The notes under the pieces: model-generated
Told to the model about the DNA's origin: nothing
What the model saw: only the letters and a program-made list of their open reading frames with translations
Databases searched by the model: none
Assembly (NCBI GenBank): GCA_903813345.2
Contig: CAIIXF020000005.1
Span: 14,387,375-14,451,374 of the forward strand
DNA: 64,000 nucleotides
Direction of reading: 5' to 3'
Origin: Owenia fusiformis
Taxonomy: Eukaryota; Annelida; Polychaeta; Sabellida; Oweniidae
Shown: in pieces, positions 37,490 to 50,337 of the stretch
Numbering within the stretch: position 1 is the stretch's first letter
Layout of the letters: the number at the start of each line of letters is the position of its first letter
Translations under genes and position numbers: made by a program

Positions 37490-37792
37490 TTCATGTCTGT
37501 CCTTTTTTGATCTATTGTCATTACTGATTTCCCCAGTTCTCTAATCAATTCAAAATTAATATTTCCTATAGTTTTGGCGTCAATATATATTTTCAAACCC
37601 TCACAAAACATTTACTGCAAAACTATGGACACATCTGGTCAAGAAATACAAATTGTTATCAACGTACAATTCAGATATTTGTGAAATTCAAAGAATTACT
37701 TAATGCTTGATCATGCTTTTCTTCAGATATTTCTCTCTGTGTTTATTGTAATAATTTGAAATAAAGAAATACAATATAAAAAAAAAAAAAAA
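37490..37792 (+). other. 3'-UTR-like segment with AATAAA and A15
   Basis: AATAAA at 37760-37765 is followed 12 bases later by fifteen A at 37778-37792. A genomic A-tract at this spacing is the mark of a reverse-transcribed poly(A) RNA, so this may be the end of a retroposed copy on the plus strand. No flanking target duplication is evident. Confidence 0.4.
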
Positions 37793-38262
37793 TTCTCTCT
37801 TTTTTATAACTCCCATGAAAATCACAACCAGATTTAAAAGCATGTCTAAAGAAAGAGTTTGACAGATAGGTTTTGGTCATTCCATCGTCACCACAAAGGT
37901 GCATTATAAAATTAATTTTTACAGTTATTAATTTAATTCATAAAATCTAAGAGAATTAAGTAGATTTCTACATCCAGGTAGACTAAGGAGTAAAAAGTTG
38001 CATGATCAGAATACATTTTTCAATATTCATTCACTTTAGATGTAAAGTTCTATTTTTCAATTTATGACTGTTTATATGAGATTTGACTTCTATATTATGA
38101 TTTATATGTTACCCGAATGTATACTTTGTGTTACTCTCATAAAAAATAAATGATATGAATTAGCCTTTGATCTAAATGCTTTTTTAAAACAATACATCGC
38201 CAATTAGCGTCCCTTTCAATAAATCTAAACCAAATAAATTTCCAGCATCTCGAAAGATGACT

Positions 38263-38349
38263 TAGTCTAGCTACAAGACCCTGTTAGCCCTCTCCCACTA
38301 CGTGAATACACATAATCTCACACAGGGGAGGGGTGTTGTAGCTAGACTA
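38263..38349. mobile_element. Foldback element with TAGTCTAGCTACAA ends (87 bp)
   Basis: A perfect 14-bp inverted repeat (TAGTCTAGCTACAA / TTGTAGCTAGACTA) encloses about 59 bp with a C/T-rich left side and a GGGGAGGGG right side. The ends resemble those at 51236 and 51352. Confidence 0.75.
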
Positions 38350-39070
38350 TAGATGATGCTAAAGTGCAAAATAATATATACTACAAGTTACAAGTACTGT
38401 GCTTGAGTTACAAGTGCTTGAGTTACAAGTTTACCCTATTACAAGTTACAAAGTGCATATGACACCCTGTTATTAGTCCAAAGCATGAGAGATTGTTGAA
38501 ATCGGACAAATTAGAACAAAACTGATGAAAAGCCATATATTATAAATCCTACCTGTATTTACTATTGCCAATGTTAACCCATATTTTGTTAATCTGCACT
38601 TTTTGTCATCAAATCCAAATCAAAGAAGATTCATCCACTTTGAAGCTCCACATATGAGCAAATGCAAGTTTTCAAAATGATATCCATCCATTGTGTTAAT
38701 ATGTTCCATTGTATACAATGTTATTAAAATGGCTTGGTTTATACTAAGAAGACATCTCGAAAATAAATTACTTCACTGGAATTCTCTTGATTTAATTGGT
38801 TTTTGTTATAATGAAGCAATATTCCTTGATGATATGGTACATCAAGCTTCTTCTATGTAGGACCCATGATACAAATTTCGTAAGAAAATCAAAATGTGCC
38901 CTTTCCTCGACAGAGTAAATATATCAAAAACGTTATATCCCAGAAGTATATGATAATTAAAATTATTTTTCAAACGATTTTTCTAAAGCGTCACATGGTT
39001 CTGTGTTTGATATAGAAGAACTTCAGTGGTATTGGTTCTTGGAGACAGTTGATAGATAACGACAATGCTC

Positions 39071-39253
39071 GACGTCTGCTTAAAGATTCACTCTGATTAC
39101 ATTGATTTTCAAATTTTCTCTCAAACATTTGAAACAACAACCTTATTTTTTAGCTTATGCCTACAATTTAGAGTACCCGCCTCAACCCTGTCTATTTTCT
39201 ACTGGCAATTTTGGCTTTTTACATCTCATTTTGTGTTTTGAAACTAGACCACC
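39071..39253 (-). repeat. ~170 bp dispersed repeat, reverse degenerate copy
   Basis: Begins GACGTCTGCTTAAAGATTC and keeps CTACAATTTAGAGTACCCGC and TTTTGTGTTTTGAAACTAGACC. Confidence 0.6.
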
Positions 39254-39828
39254 AATGTATTTTAAGTCGAGGATACTGGTACTGGAGGATGAGCTTTTGT
39301 AGACACAAACCTTCCAAGAAATATTCATCTCAATTTCTTTTTTCACTTTTTATAATTTCACAATAAATACTTGACAACTTGGAATTGATGAACTTGTGAT
39401 ATTAATCATTTGTTTTCATAATTACATCATGCATTACATATTAAAAAAATATTTTCAATTACTTAGATGTCAAAATACAAGCTTTTGTCCCTCGTACAAA
39501 CATTTTTTTCATATCCGGATTACTCAATGAATGTGTTGTCAATTTATATGCAAATATCTCTTAGCTTTATCAAATATGAAATTTTATCATGAACTATTTT
39601 TATTATTAGCAGACGTAACAAAATACACAAATTGTGTAATGGAATCGCGTCAAGGGTATTTTGATAACAGCGATCAATCGCGCTTTAAGCTCTCCCCTAT
39701 TGGCCTAATGCATTGGGTACACCTCCCTGGGGGCAATTTCGCTACATTCACTTTCTAGACTTTTCACACCAATCAACTCATCCCCTCAAATCAATGAAAT
39801 TTTACCAAAAGATCAAATATACCACTAA

Positions 39829-39976
39829 CATATTTCATCCGATATCTCCACAAAATTTGAAACAGGCCCTAGATTTTTTTGCATTTTTATACAATTTAGA
39901 ATATGCACTTCATTCCTGTTTTCTTCAATCTATGCTCGTTCCACTCCTTTTTGCCATATTTGGTAATTTAAAACCA
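39829..39976 (-). repeat. ~170 bp dispersed repeat, reverse copy
   Basis: ATTTTTATACAATTTAGAAT, CATTCCTGTTTTCTTCAATC and GTTCCACTCC follow the family. Part of the 139-codon frame 39713-40132, the longest in the window, is simply this copy. Confidence 0.7.
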
Positions 39977-40533
39977 GCGAGGTCTGCGAGGGAAGATACC
40001 TCTGAAGTAGAATATATTCTACTAGAAATTCCTCCCAGAGGTGGCAGAGTTAACTTTGATGTCAATTCTTATTTCAAATTGTTTTTGCTCTCAAGTAAAA
40101 CTCATATTAATATTGCCTTCTCTCTTTTATAATTGGAAGTTTGCGATAGTATTCAAACACAGCAGGTTGTCTATTACATTTCATAGTATCTGGAACAAGG
40201 CTATTCCCAAATAAAACATATGGACTATCACTTTCATTTTCCAGTAACTGGAAGTTCACAACTCAAGACTATACCAAGTTACATTTAATCCAAATCAGAC
40301 TAAGGATGTCAAAACTGAAAAATGTTCTCTCTCCTCAAATATCACAAATTGTTCAAACAATATAAATGAAATGTGATTGGTAACATCATGGGTTCATCTG
40401 GTTAAATATTAGGAAGTTTTATATTAGCAAATATTACCAATTTATAACATTGGAGAAACAACATTAGGGACAAAGTTACACACTCCCTGTGGGACCAATC
40501 TCTTACAAAGAATGACTCTCATTATCAGAATAC

Positions 40534-40690
40534 ATCATGTTTTGAAATGCGAAATAGGAGAGAAAGGAGTGGAATTAGCAGGGAATAAAGTAAACAGGAG
40601 TGTGGTTGATATTCTAAAATATATAGAAATGAAAAGAAGTTTGACATTTTATTCAAATTTTAGAGAGAAATTGTATGAAATAACAATAAA
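40534..40690 (+). repeat. ~170 bp dispersed repeat, forward copy
   Basis: CATGTTTTGAAATGCGAAAT, GAGTGGAATTAGCAGGGAAT and TTTATTCAAATTTTAGAGAG are very well kept. The AGCAGACGGA end is missing. Confidence 0.82.
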
Positions 40691-41022
40691 ATGACATCAA
40701 ACAAGTTATATAGAGTAATCCTTCATGAAGTACATTGCATGTATACTTAAAAATACATAATGCATATAACATGAAAAATGTCACCACCTGGAAAAGTGTA
40801 ACAATGGTTACAGATGCCAACACCAAACAAGCCAATCATAAAAACAGTGGCTGTAACAATGTTACAATTTCTTGGTGATAACATAAAAAGAGACAATTAC
40901 AGACAACATGAAATGAAAGAATCCACAAATGAGCCATATTTGACAACGCACAATGTATTTTTTATTGACAATCCCTAAAAGAAACTAATTCTACCAGGAC
41001 AAGTCTGCTTGAACAGTTATAG

Positions 41023-41200
41023 CAGGCCCATAGCCAGAGGGGGAGCTGGGGGAGCAGAAGTTCCCCCCGCCCTGGCCAGAAATTCTTTTAAAATCATGCA
41101 GTTTTTCACCATTCTGAGAATTTTTGCATGATTTTTTCGCAAATTGTGAAAAAGCTCCCCCCTGGAAAAAAGCTCCCCTCCTGGTAAAATCTGGACGGGC
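41023..41200 (+). mobile_element. CAGGCCCGTAGCCAGG-family element, worn copy
   Basis: Starts CAGGCCCATAGCCAGAGGG. It keeps GGCCAGAAATTCTTTTAAAA and AATCATGCAGTTTTTCACCA as in the 63237 copy, and ends at TCTGGACGGGC, so the right terminus has diverged. Confidence 0.75.
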
Positions 41201-41379
41201 AAATATAGAGATATAAAAACATAAGGAAGGGTCGTGATATTAAATAGATTCTAACACTCATGGGATCTTAGCTGATTTTCTTTAAGGTTTCTTGGGAAAT
41301 AATAACATAAATTGTCCGTCTCCCAAAAGGTGATTTTGGGTCAATGCAGTATGGAAATCTTAAGAGAATATAATGCGGT

Positions 41380-41700
41380 AATTTTATTAAAAGCCGCCTT
41401 AGTGCTAATTAAATGACGTAAATGGAGTTATCTGATGCTTGCAAAAGCGAATCACTCGACAAACATTGTCTAACTCATTCAAGTCGATCATAAATTGATT
41501 ACTTTTTGTCAGGTCATAAACAAAGACAAGAAAATAGCACGCAAATTATGCTAATAACTCGAAGTAAAGAGCTTTCTTCAAAACTTTTTTCGCAAATCTA
41601 GCGTATGCCAGTAATCTATCCCTGAGGGATAATATCAGCCATAATGCATCTTGAATATTTTGTGAAAATAACCTATTGAAGACTCTGCTAAAATACTTTG
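41380..41700. other. Sequence of mixed composition, possible conserved non-coding DNA
   Basis: This stretch avoids simple sequence and contains spaced homeodomain-like and CRE-like words (GCTAATTAAATGACGTAAAT, AAATTATGCTAATAACTCG). The appearance alone prompts the note; conservation cannot be judged here. Confidence 0.2.
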
Positions 41701-42132
41701 TTTAATCGTGAATATTACATATGCTCACCTCATCTTAACTGACAATAAGTAGCAATATGCATTAAAGGTAGCACAATCCTTTCAACGAAGAATTTCCATA
41801 AAGAAACGAAAAATTCTTCAAGCCAATCAAGTCAAGAAACCCAAGGAGTTCTTTAGAGATATTCAGCCTAGCATCGCAGAGATAATTGTTGAAATCTGGT
41901 GTTTTGTAGGAAACATGTGTTTTTAACCACTAAATAGAACATAGACTGGCTCTGCTAAAACATTAGGGATCTTCTTTCAATGTGAAAGGATAAAAGCAGA
42001 TTAGCTTTACTATCATTGCCAAAAATAGTTCAGTTCAAGTGAAATGTCAAACCAATACCTGGTTAGCCTTAGACCGACAGAGATGATTCATTCTTTATTG
42101 CTCTAACTGGTATTTGGCATAAGCAATAGAAT

Positions 42133-42325
42133 AATCAGCACAACGCAAGGTTTTGAATCAGCAAAACCTAAGATATAATCAGCACAATCCAAGATATAAT
42201 CAGCACAACCCAAGATATAATCAGCGCAATCAAATATAAAATTAGCTCAACCCAAGATATAATCAGTACAACCCAAGATGTAATCAGCACAACCAAAGAT
42301 ATAATCAGCACACCCAAAGATATGA
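42133..42325. repeat. 21-bp minisatellite, about nine units
   Basis: Units ATAATCAGCACAACCCAAGA+T, with GCGCAATCAA and AGTACAACCC variants. Confidence 0.92.
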
Positions 42326-42580
42326 CCTATACATGTGTATCTCAAAGCATTATTTACATAAGTTACATGTTGCTTGCAATTTACTAGATAAAAAATCATG
42401 GTATGACCTGCATGTATCTATATATAATCCAAAGTATAATCTGTATGTTAATGTTATAATCTGCAAAACCCATGCTATAACCACTTTATAATATGAAAAT
42501 CAAACAAGCCATTAGGTATTAGATAACTCATAGCATAATTAACCAAAATTATTGTACAATTTTTGTAATTGATACATATA

Positions 42581-42758
42581 CAGTAAAACCTGTCTTAGTG
42601 AACACCTCTCTCTAGTGAACACCTGTCCCTAGTGGACACCCTTCCTACGCACATAGTCCACTGACTTCTGTATAAATTACCCTCTCTCTAGTGAACACCT
42701 TCCTACAGTGAACGTTTTTTCTTGGCAAAAAAATGTTCACTATACACAAGTTTTACTG
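42581..42758. mobile_element. Pogo/Tc1-like MITE, CAGTAAAACCTGT ends (178 bp)
   Basis: Left end CAGTAAAACCTGTCTTAGTG; right end CACAAGTTTTACTG; both bordered by TA. Inside, AGTGAACACC is repeated several times (for example CTAGTGAACACCTG). CAGT ends with a TA duplication are known for pogo-like elements. No transposase frame. Confidence 0.82.
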
Positions 42759-42926
42759 TACTAGTTCTATGATATAACCTGTATGTTAATGAAATACTCT
42801 CAAAAATGAAATCAAATGAGCCAATATGTGAAAAATATGTCTTTTTATGCTACCCCAAGTTTAAAAGAAGCAAAATGAAACCATCGTGATTTATCAACAA
42901 TTGGAAGGAGTATTTTGTTGATTAGT

Positions 42927-43273
42927 TACCCTGCGTGCAGAGTCTAGTTTAACTACACTCTGCCTAGAAGAGACCATATTACAGTTTAGTAGCCCCGCCC
43001 CCAGGATGGGTACCGGTGACAGTTTGGGTAGTAAATCACTTCTGACCTACGTGCTGACCTTTCTTCCACCAATCAGCGAGCTTGAAGAAACAGACGCCAA
43101 ATGCGTTCTAATTAAATATGCGCATGTCATTGGTCAATTTCGGGCTCATATATGACGTCAGAAGGAATGCCCATATATAGAACGTCGGTCAAATTTGGCC
43201 GACGAACACTGATTGGCGCGGTGAGTTCACAGGTTTATTTTAGTTTGAAAGAGTGAAGACGAAGCTCTTTTTT
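42927..43273 (-). mobile_element. TACCCT element, inverted near-full copy
   Basis: Reads TACCCTGCGTGCAGAG, then the GCAGAGTCTAGTT...ACTCTGC palindrome, CACCAATCAGCGAGCTTG, GACGAACACTGATTGGCGCG, and GTGAAGACGAAGCTC. This is the reverse complement of 10719-11077 over nearly its whole length. The last ~40 bp (with the other terminus) are missing and unrelated sequence follows. One change: CGCCCCCAGGATGGGTACC replaces the corresponding region of the first copy. Confidence 0.87.
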
Positions 43274-45670
43274 AGTTGAAAGCCCATGCTAGCACCCACC
43301 TGAAAATCCATTTGCACCCATTTGAAAATGAAAAAAAATCATGAAAATTTGGCATATTTTGACCAATTTTGGTATGAATTGTGAAAATGAGAATTTTGCA
43401 CCCACTTGAGAAAAATCCTGTGAAGATCACTGTTGATGCTTCAATCTATCAACTGCACTGGTGCACTTGCAACTAGGAGTTGACACTTGCCTTAAGCCAA
43501 GGGCAAGAATGAAGAATAATGAACACACTCGTGTATATACTATGGACAAGTGCTTGACCTACATCTTGACATAATTATTAGCCCATTACCTACAAGTAAA
43601 TATTTCACTTGTACTTGTATATATTGTACGTTGTCTCTGTAAGTACGATTTTTCTGATTTTATACCATTTTGAGGATAGAATTCATCATGGATAATATAA
43701 TCCCATTTATACACAAGCCTTGACGTGTCGATTTTGTGATTATTTTCTTCATGAGAGATGTGCTATTATACATGTATATATACTCCTAAAATAACACATG
43801 CCTTCAGCGATTATGTTGTCTTTAAAAAAATACCAACAACTTCCAAAATAATAGGCCACTAAGTTCCAGGGGCCAAAATAGATAAGTTTTATGACTTTTA
43901 TGATTTCCAAGAATTCTTCAGGATTACTCAGAGAAATCCAAATGAAAACATATTTCTTTTTGAAAAGTGACAAAGTTGATCAATGGTTCGACATGTGAAT
44001 CTACACAAATGACAGGAGCAAATCACAAGAGGCAAGAGTATTATGAAAAGTGTGTACGACAGGTGAAAACAAAATGCCTAAGGATGGAAACAGGTTTTAT
44101 AGTGGTCATACAGGCGTCTATAGGTCTTCATAGTTATATATCTCAAGGACGTTTGCACTTGTTTTACACATAGTAACAGTACTTATAAACTTTTTACAAA
44201 ATTACCATGTTGTTCTTTTCATACGCCAGCACACATTGCATAAAAGAAATTAATGGAACCATAATTATTGCCAATTTTGCATTTCACATGGAATCCTTCA
44301 AAAACTGATGAATTTTGCATTGCTATTTCAGTACTTTATAAAATACATGTAATTATATCATCGTTCTCATTTGTAGAACACATACTGGATAGATGTGAGT
44401 GGGACCTGATTAGGACCTGATTAGGACCTGACTAGGACCTGGGTCCTTCAAATATGAAGTTTCCTGTAATTAGTTAAAGTTCAATGCTTTTCAAATATGA
44501 CACCGAAACCAAAATATTTGATTTAAGTACATGATTAACTAAATATTAATCTAGGAAATCGATTTTAGGGTAAACTAACACTGAAACTCATTTATTTCAA
44601 ATGTCCATTTTATCATATCAAATTACAACAGACACCATATTTCAAATTAAAATTGTGTTTGTTTAATTAATACAAACCAGGTTTCAAAATGAAGATTATA
44701 ACCGGGTTAGAATAATAATCTAGGCAAGAACAAAACGTGTGAATTATTAATTAAATTAATGAACTAAATCCAAATTTGAATATAAATTAGATCACGCCAT
44801 GGCACGTGCACTATTCTCACTCTTCAGAAATTTTCTGTAAGAAACTGGTCCAAAAATAAAATAACACAAATATCAAGATCAGAAGCTTAAAATCACACCC
44901 TCAGAATAAAGATAAAGTTAAAGCTTTTTGTTAGAGATGCAAAATCATACTTTTCACAAAGGGTAGCTTGAGATGTGAGACTATTATATCACAAAGCGGC
45001 AACAAAACTTAAATATACACAGGCACATACAGACCACAAAGTAACATCCCAAATTGAGCTGATCAATGTGAATAGAATGAAGACCTCCAATAAGACGACC
45101 CATTCAACTCCCATGATCATCAAATCACTATCAATATCAAGTTGGATCATAAACCACCATGCTTGAAATGTTACAAATCCTTCTTTGTGATTCTGCTAAA
45201 AGGCGCTAAACTGGCACAAAAGGCTTTGACCATACCCCCTCCCTATTAAATCATCCTTCAATGGACGCCATGGATGTATTTAACAATTCCAGTACATTCT
45301 GAATGATCCAAATGACTTCTATTACAATAGAGCTTGATATTAATAGACCAAAATCCTCCGAAAATAAACCGGTGACCACCAATTAAGAATTTCATCAATC
45401 TTTCAAAAATCAATTAATGTTACTCCTTTGGGTAGTATTTCTATACAATGCACAACAAAGGTTCGTGTTTAGTTGTAAAATTATTTTTGAAATATCCTCT
45501 ATTCCATCTTTTTGCATGAAAAGGGGTAATTTTGGAAGAATTTTAGACAAGTAGCGTTCACCCAGGGATATGTCAACTCTGGTGAATGTCTAGATTGAAA
45601 ACATTTAAATTTTGATTCAGTACAACACAGTTATAATTGAAATATTCACCCGTAGATGAAATTACATGGA
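43274..45670. other. AT-rich sequence, nothing identified but a small tandem repeat
   Basis: Holds the 13-bp array at 44401-44450. No coding or RNA signal was found. Confidence 0.4.
44401..44450. repeat. 13-bp tandem repeat (GGACCTGATTAGG)
   Basis: Nearly four units of GGACCTGATTA, the third with GACTA, ending at GGACCTGGGTCC. Confidence 0.9.
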
Positions 45671-45842
45671 TGTCATGTTTGAAATGAAAAATACAGTGAC
45701 AAAGAGTGGAAAAGGCAAGGAATAAAATAAGCAATGACATAACAAACACTCTAAATTGTATAAAAATACAAAAAAATCACAGACGTCATTCAAATTTTAT
45801 CGAAAAAGGTGAGGAAGAAGCATGAGCAGACGACATTTTCAA
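45671..45842 (+). repeat. ~170 bp dispersed repeat, forward copy
   Basis: TGTCATGTTTGAAATGAAAA, CAAAGAGTGGAAAAGGCAAG, CACTCTAAATTGTATAAAAA and AGAAGCATGAGCAGACGACA, in full order. Confidence 0.8.
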
Positions 45843-47544
45843 GTCTGGTATCAACATACTCGGGTCATTAATTTCATGTTCTGCCCTGATACATGTAAAA
45901 ACTCACCTCACGCAGAGTCACCGCCATGTAAAAAGTCACATAGTATAAAAGGCAGGGGGAGGGGGTATTTGTGAAGTACAGAAAACCAAAGTACAGACCA
46001 CACATATAAACATTCATAAATTAACGAAAAACCAAAGAAATGCTACATTTTTGAAGAGAAATTATAGTATTCTCAGACATGATACTGTATATTGAAATAA
46101 CAATATCTTTACTATTCTGGGTATGATAACAGATAACATTTGCCTTACTGGGGCTAGATATAAGGTTTGGAACTACATGTTCTCCAGTCTCATCTACCAC
46201 CAATATGTGTATTTAGATTTGAGGAAGACAGTGGATATCTTGATTCAGCAAGGAAGTTTCTTGATATTCAAACACGATTCCTATTTGAAAGAGACGTGAT
46301 CTGATCTAAACAACTCTGGAACAACTGATTTCTGGTTCTACTGACCCTAGATGGGGCCACATCTGCATATACAGTGCATACAGGACTTGGGGGTAGATAC
46401 AAGAGGAGGGTTTCAGACACTTGGTACAAGACTAAAAGGAAATAATGGTGAAACAGTGTGAAGAATGGGAGGGGTGACAACACAATCACTTGATATAAGA
46501 GAAGTCAGAGAATGAGCATACAGGAAAGGACTCAATGCAAGATTGCAATATTAGTCCTGCATCAAGGTAGCCCTATATTCCCCCTCTTATCACCACCCAT
46601 TTCACCAAACACAATACCAAGAAACTTAGAGGAGATTCCATGAAGTTGATGAAAGAATAGTGGTTTCATAATTCAAATGATGTAGATGATTTTATATTAA
46701 TAGAGGTTTACAGTTGTTCATTTATCTGTGCTATCATAAAACTTGCATCTAGACCCAAGTCTTTCATAAACATGCTTTACCTTAAAAATACATCTATACC
46801 AGATTTTGAAGTTTCTCTACATTGCCATTAACCTGGTCCAGATGTCCTTAGAGGCTGAGTACCTCACCCCCTTGAATTAACATTTCACATTTTTCATAAA
46901 AAAAACTAAATATTTGGCCTGATTAAGTCCATAGATCACAAGATTTTTAAAGTAGATTTATATTTAGAGGTTTGTGGTCAATTTTATGTTTTTAGTCATT
47001 TGGAACTAGTTGGAAATAGTTGAAATGGTTAGAAAGAGTAGGAAATGGTTTGTTTTAGCTGTTTTCCACCTGAATAACCATAGAAACCAGACTGAACCTC
47101 AGATTTCTCTTTTTTAAACTTTTCATTCATTTTCAACATTTGTTATTTTAACCTTTTAAAGTTTTCCCGACATTTTCTGTTTGACTTTACAAGTCTTTTC
47201 ACCACAATTCACACAAAGCCCCTCTACATTAAATATTATTAATATCTGTTCAATTATGTTTAAAAAAATAATATATGCAAAGTTTGCCATAAAAAACTGT
47301 AAAAGAATATTCTGCTCTTTTTATACTGACTTTAAAGCTGAATAGGCAACTTAGATGTCCTTGTTGTCTACCTCTGGGCAAAATATGCGAACCTAAATGT
47401 GTATTATGGGATTGTGTTCCCTTTACTGTTTAACGTATAGGGTGTGTAGTTAAATTACTACGATGGATAACATCAAACATTTTGTCTAGAAGCCGCTCTA
47501 GGTAGATTTCAAGTGCGATGATCTCAAGGGTCCTAGATACCAAG
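45843..47544. other. AT-rich sequence, nothing identified
   Basis: No transposon ends, arrays or convincing coding segments seen. Confidence 0.4.
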
Positions 47545-47726
47545 TCTGTCTGCTTAAAATTCATCCCCGTTCTTGCATATTTAACATAATTTCTTTCTTA
47601 AATTTGACAAAACTATCAGATTTTTTGATATTTTTGTACAATTCAAAATACTAACTACACATCTGTATACTTTATTCCTTTTTATTCCACTTTATTTCAC
47701 TCTATTTTGCATTTTAATCTATGACC
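47545..47726 (-). repeat. ~170 bp dispersed repeat, reverse copy
   Basis: GTCTGCTTAAAATTC at one end, then TTTTTGTACAATTCAAAATA, TGTATACTTTATTCCTTTTT and TTTCACTCTATTTTGCATTT. It has a stop in the frame open in the 5840 and 7011 copies. Confidence 0.75.
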
Positions 47727-49334
47727 CTCCAACATCTTATTTTCAAGTTTACCTCATTTCAATATGATTATTTGGATTTCAAACATTTAACCTAGTTCTA
47801 CAATTATACAACTTTAACTAGTTAAAGGGTCTTGTTTTTACGCAAAGTTTACTCATGCACCATAAGTAATAACCGACCAATCAGATTCAAGATAACATAG
47901 CATTCAAAGGAGTGAACTATAAGCATGTAACGATTCTCATATTTATAAACATTTGCCCATCAATGTGTTCAAATCTACCACTTGATTTTATGATTTTCTA
48001 CTCTTACAGCAGAAAACTTACACAGTGAGGCCTGTTTATGTCTTATGTCCGAAACTAAATAGCTCTCTGGATATTTCGGTAAATAAGCAATTCAAGTATT
48101 CGTACACAGTCCCTATAATGTTATAAATACCATCCTGAATTACCTATCAGTTCATACATATTCTATATCGTACCATAAATAATTTCAACAAAGTAAATAT
48201 TTTCATAAATTCCCATGGAATTCAGAGTGGGTATTCATACAATTTCTCTCCATTTCTCTCTTATAACATGGATTTAACGTGATAAAAAATGACCACCCAT
48301 GCCTGTATGAATCTCAAGTGTTAGCCAACAATCCAAGTACCCCATAGTGCCTCAATCACCACAGATCCCAAAACTATTTCAACATATTCCGCAAGTGGTT
48401 TCATTTTGATGAAAAAAACATTTTCGATGTTTGTTCACTGATCAAACGATTTGTCCTTTATCAGAATTATCTGAGATTGGCTTGTTTATGTCTACTTGAA
48501 GTATTAGTTGCTATATTTGACACAACATTGGTATGTACATAAGATAGTTTTTGCCATGTTTTTTTGTATTTGATATTCAACAATTAAAAAAACAAAACAT
48601 CAATACGTTTGTATGCCAAAGTTTAGTGATCTTTATTCAAAACTGAATAATTCTTGACTCAAGAAAAATGTTAAGAAAACTATTGTAAAAAACCATTGCT
48701 GTAAACAAAATGGAAAATATTGAAAACAGTAAGCAAAACATTGCAACACAATGGATTAATGGCACAATCAAAGGGGGCACAATCAAATGAAAACACAATC
48801 GGTTATATCAAGAAATGTATATCCCACACTCAATTCTCAAAAAAATGTTTGTTATTTTATAGATTATGAGGAAGCGAGCCCAAAGTTGAGTTGAGAAAAG
48901 CCTGGCCATCAAGAATGTCTTTCTCAGAAAAAATGATACTGATGAAAGGTCGCCCCAGGGACCTGTTTTTGGTACCATATATATTTGTAAACTTCTTATT
49001 ATTCAGTCATAGCAAAAGTGTGCTGGGTTAAATGATTGAATTAATTTATTGTGGGAAGACAAAATAAACTTGGAGATCATATGAACCCTTGCTGTTCTGT
49101 GGAAAGATTTCAATCACGTAGAGAGTGTTTGAAAGATATATGATTTGAGGGTTTTTCCATATACGTAAGTACAGTTGTAAGGACCACAAAATGCATACTC
49201 TTATATTTTGAATCATACAGTGGCCATTTTTTAATGTACCTTATTAGATTTTTGAAAATATGCCCAAATTTTCAGAAATGGGGCTTGAGTTTCATAAAAT
49301 CTTTTTAGGGGTCCCCTCATCAATTTCAAGAATC

Positions 49335-49485
49335 ATACTATGTTTTGAAAAATTCACATGAGTAGAAAAGCGAGAGCTAACAAATAATAGAACATATACA
49401 ATATTCAACTTAATTTGCATACAACAAGCTCTGAAAATTTTTGAGAGGAATCATATGAAATGTAAATGAGCAGACTGGAATTTTA
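49335..49485 (+). repeat. ~170 bp dispersed repeat, diverged forward copy
   Basis: Keeps both ends (TACTATGTTTTGAAAAATTC and ATGTAAATGAGCAGACTGG). The centre is diverged. Confidence 0.6.
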
Positions 49486-50166
49486 CGAGATATGTTCTAT
49501 ATGATATGACAGAGATGCAGCTGGGTTAAAAGGACTCCAGAAAGGACATTTTTGTGGTATAAGGGGTAGACTAGACCCTTTCATGTAATTTCACAATATT
49601 CCTCTAAATTCCTCATTTCTTCTCTAAATGACCCACATTTCGTGCATTTCTCAACAATTAATGGCATTTAAATTCAACCAAACCTGCAAAATTCTAAACC
49701 AATTCCATCAAATTTCATGATATTTACGAGAAACGGGCATGGACTTGGAGAAAAATCGATGGAGGGTAAGCGACCGCAAGTGCAAACCCTGGGAATCTCT
49801 GAATGTCTTCGGGAGATGTCCAATGCAAATGTAACCATTTTAAACTTTTAACTGTTATTTTTAGATTGTATTTGCTCTACACATGTTTTCGAAGATCGGA
49901 GATTTGTAGAATTATTCAAACCCTGAATACCTAAGCTATGGTGCCTATTATCAGCTTAAAATGATTGGCATTTAGCAATGATTCAGTAGATTTAAGTTTT
50001 AGATGGTAAAGTTCCAATTTGTTTGTTATTTGGATAAATCATTTGCCCACACACATAGCTGCATCAATATACATATCTCATTGTCTCCTTAAGGAGAATC
50101 AATTTTTTAGGCTCTCAAATGTTGATACTGATTTACTTTGTAAGAATGAGCTTCTAACTTTAGCCT

Positions 50167-50337
50167 GATCCCCCTTGTGTCAAATCCCCCTTGTGTTAAA
50201 ACCTCTTGTGCCAAAACCCCCTTGTGACAAAACCCCCTGGTGTCAAACCCCCATGTCAAACCCTCTGTTTTAAACCCCCTTTGAGTCAAACCCCATGTGT
50301 CAAACCCCCCCTGTATCAAACCCCCTTATGTCAAATC
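50167..50337. repeat. 14-15 bp minisatellite, CCCCCTTGTGTCAAA
   Basis: About twelve units with length drift. The minus-strand frame across it (repeated Gly-Phe-Asp-Thr-Arg) comes from the repeat. Confidence 0.93.

Noticed and set aside
39713-40132. 139-codon frame, longest in the window
   Set aside because: Its middle is a reverse copy of the ~170 bp repeat, and the rest has no domain.
50107-50319. Gly-Phe-Asp-Thr repeat peptide on the minus strand
   Set aside because: Produced by the 15-bp minisatellite, whose unit length drifts and breaks frames.
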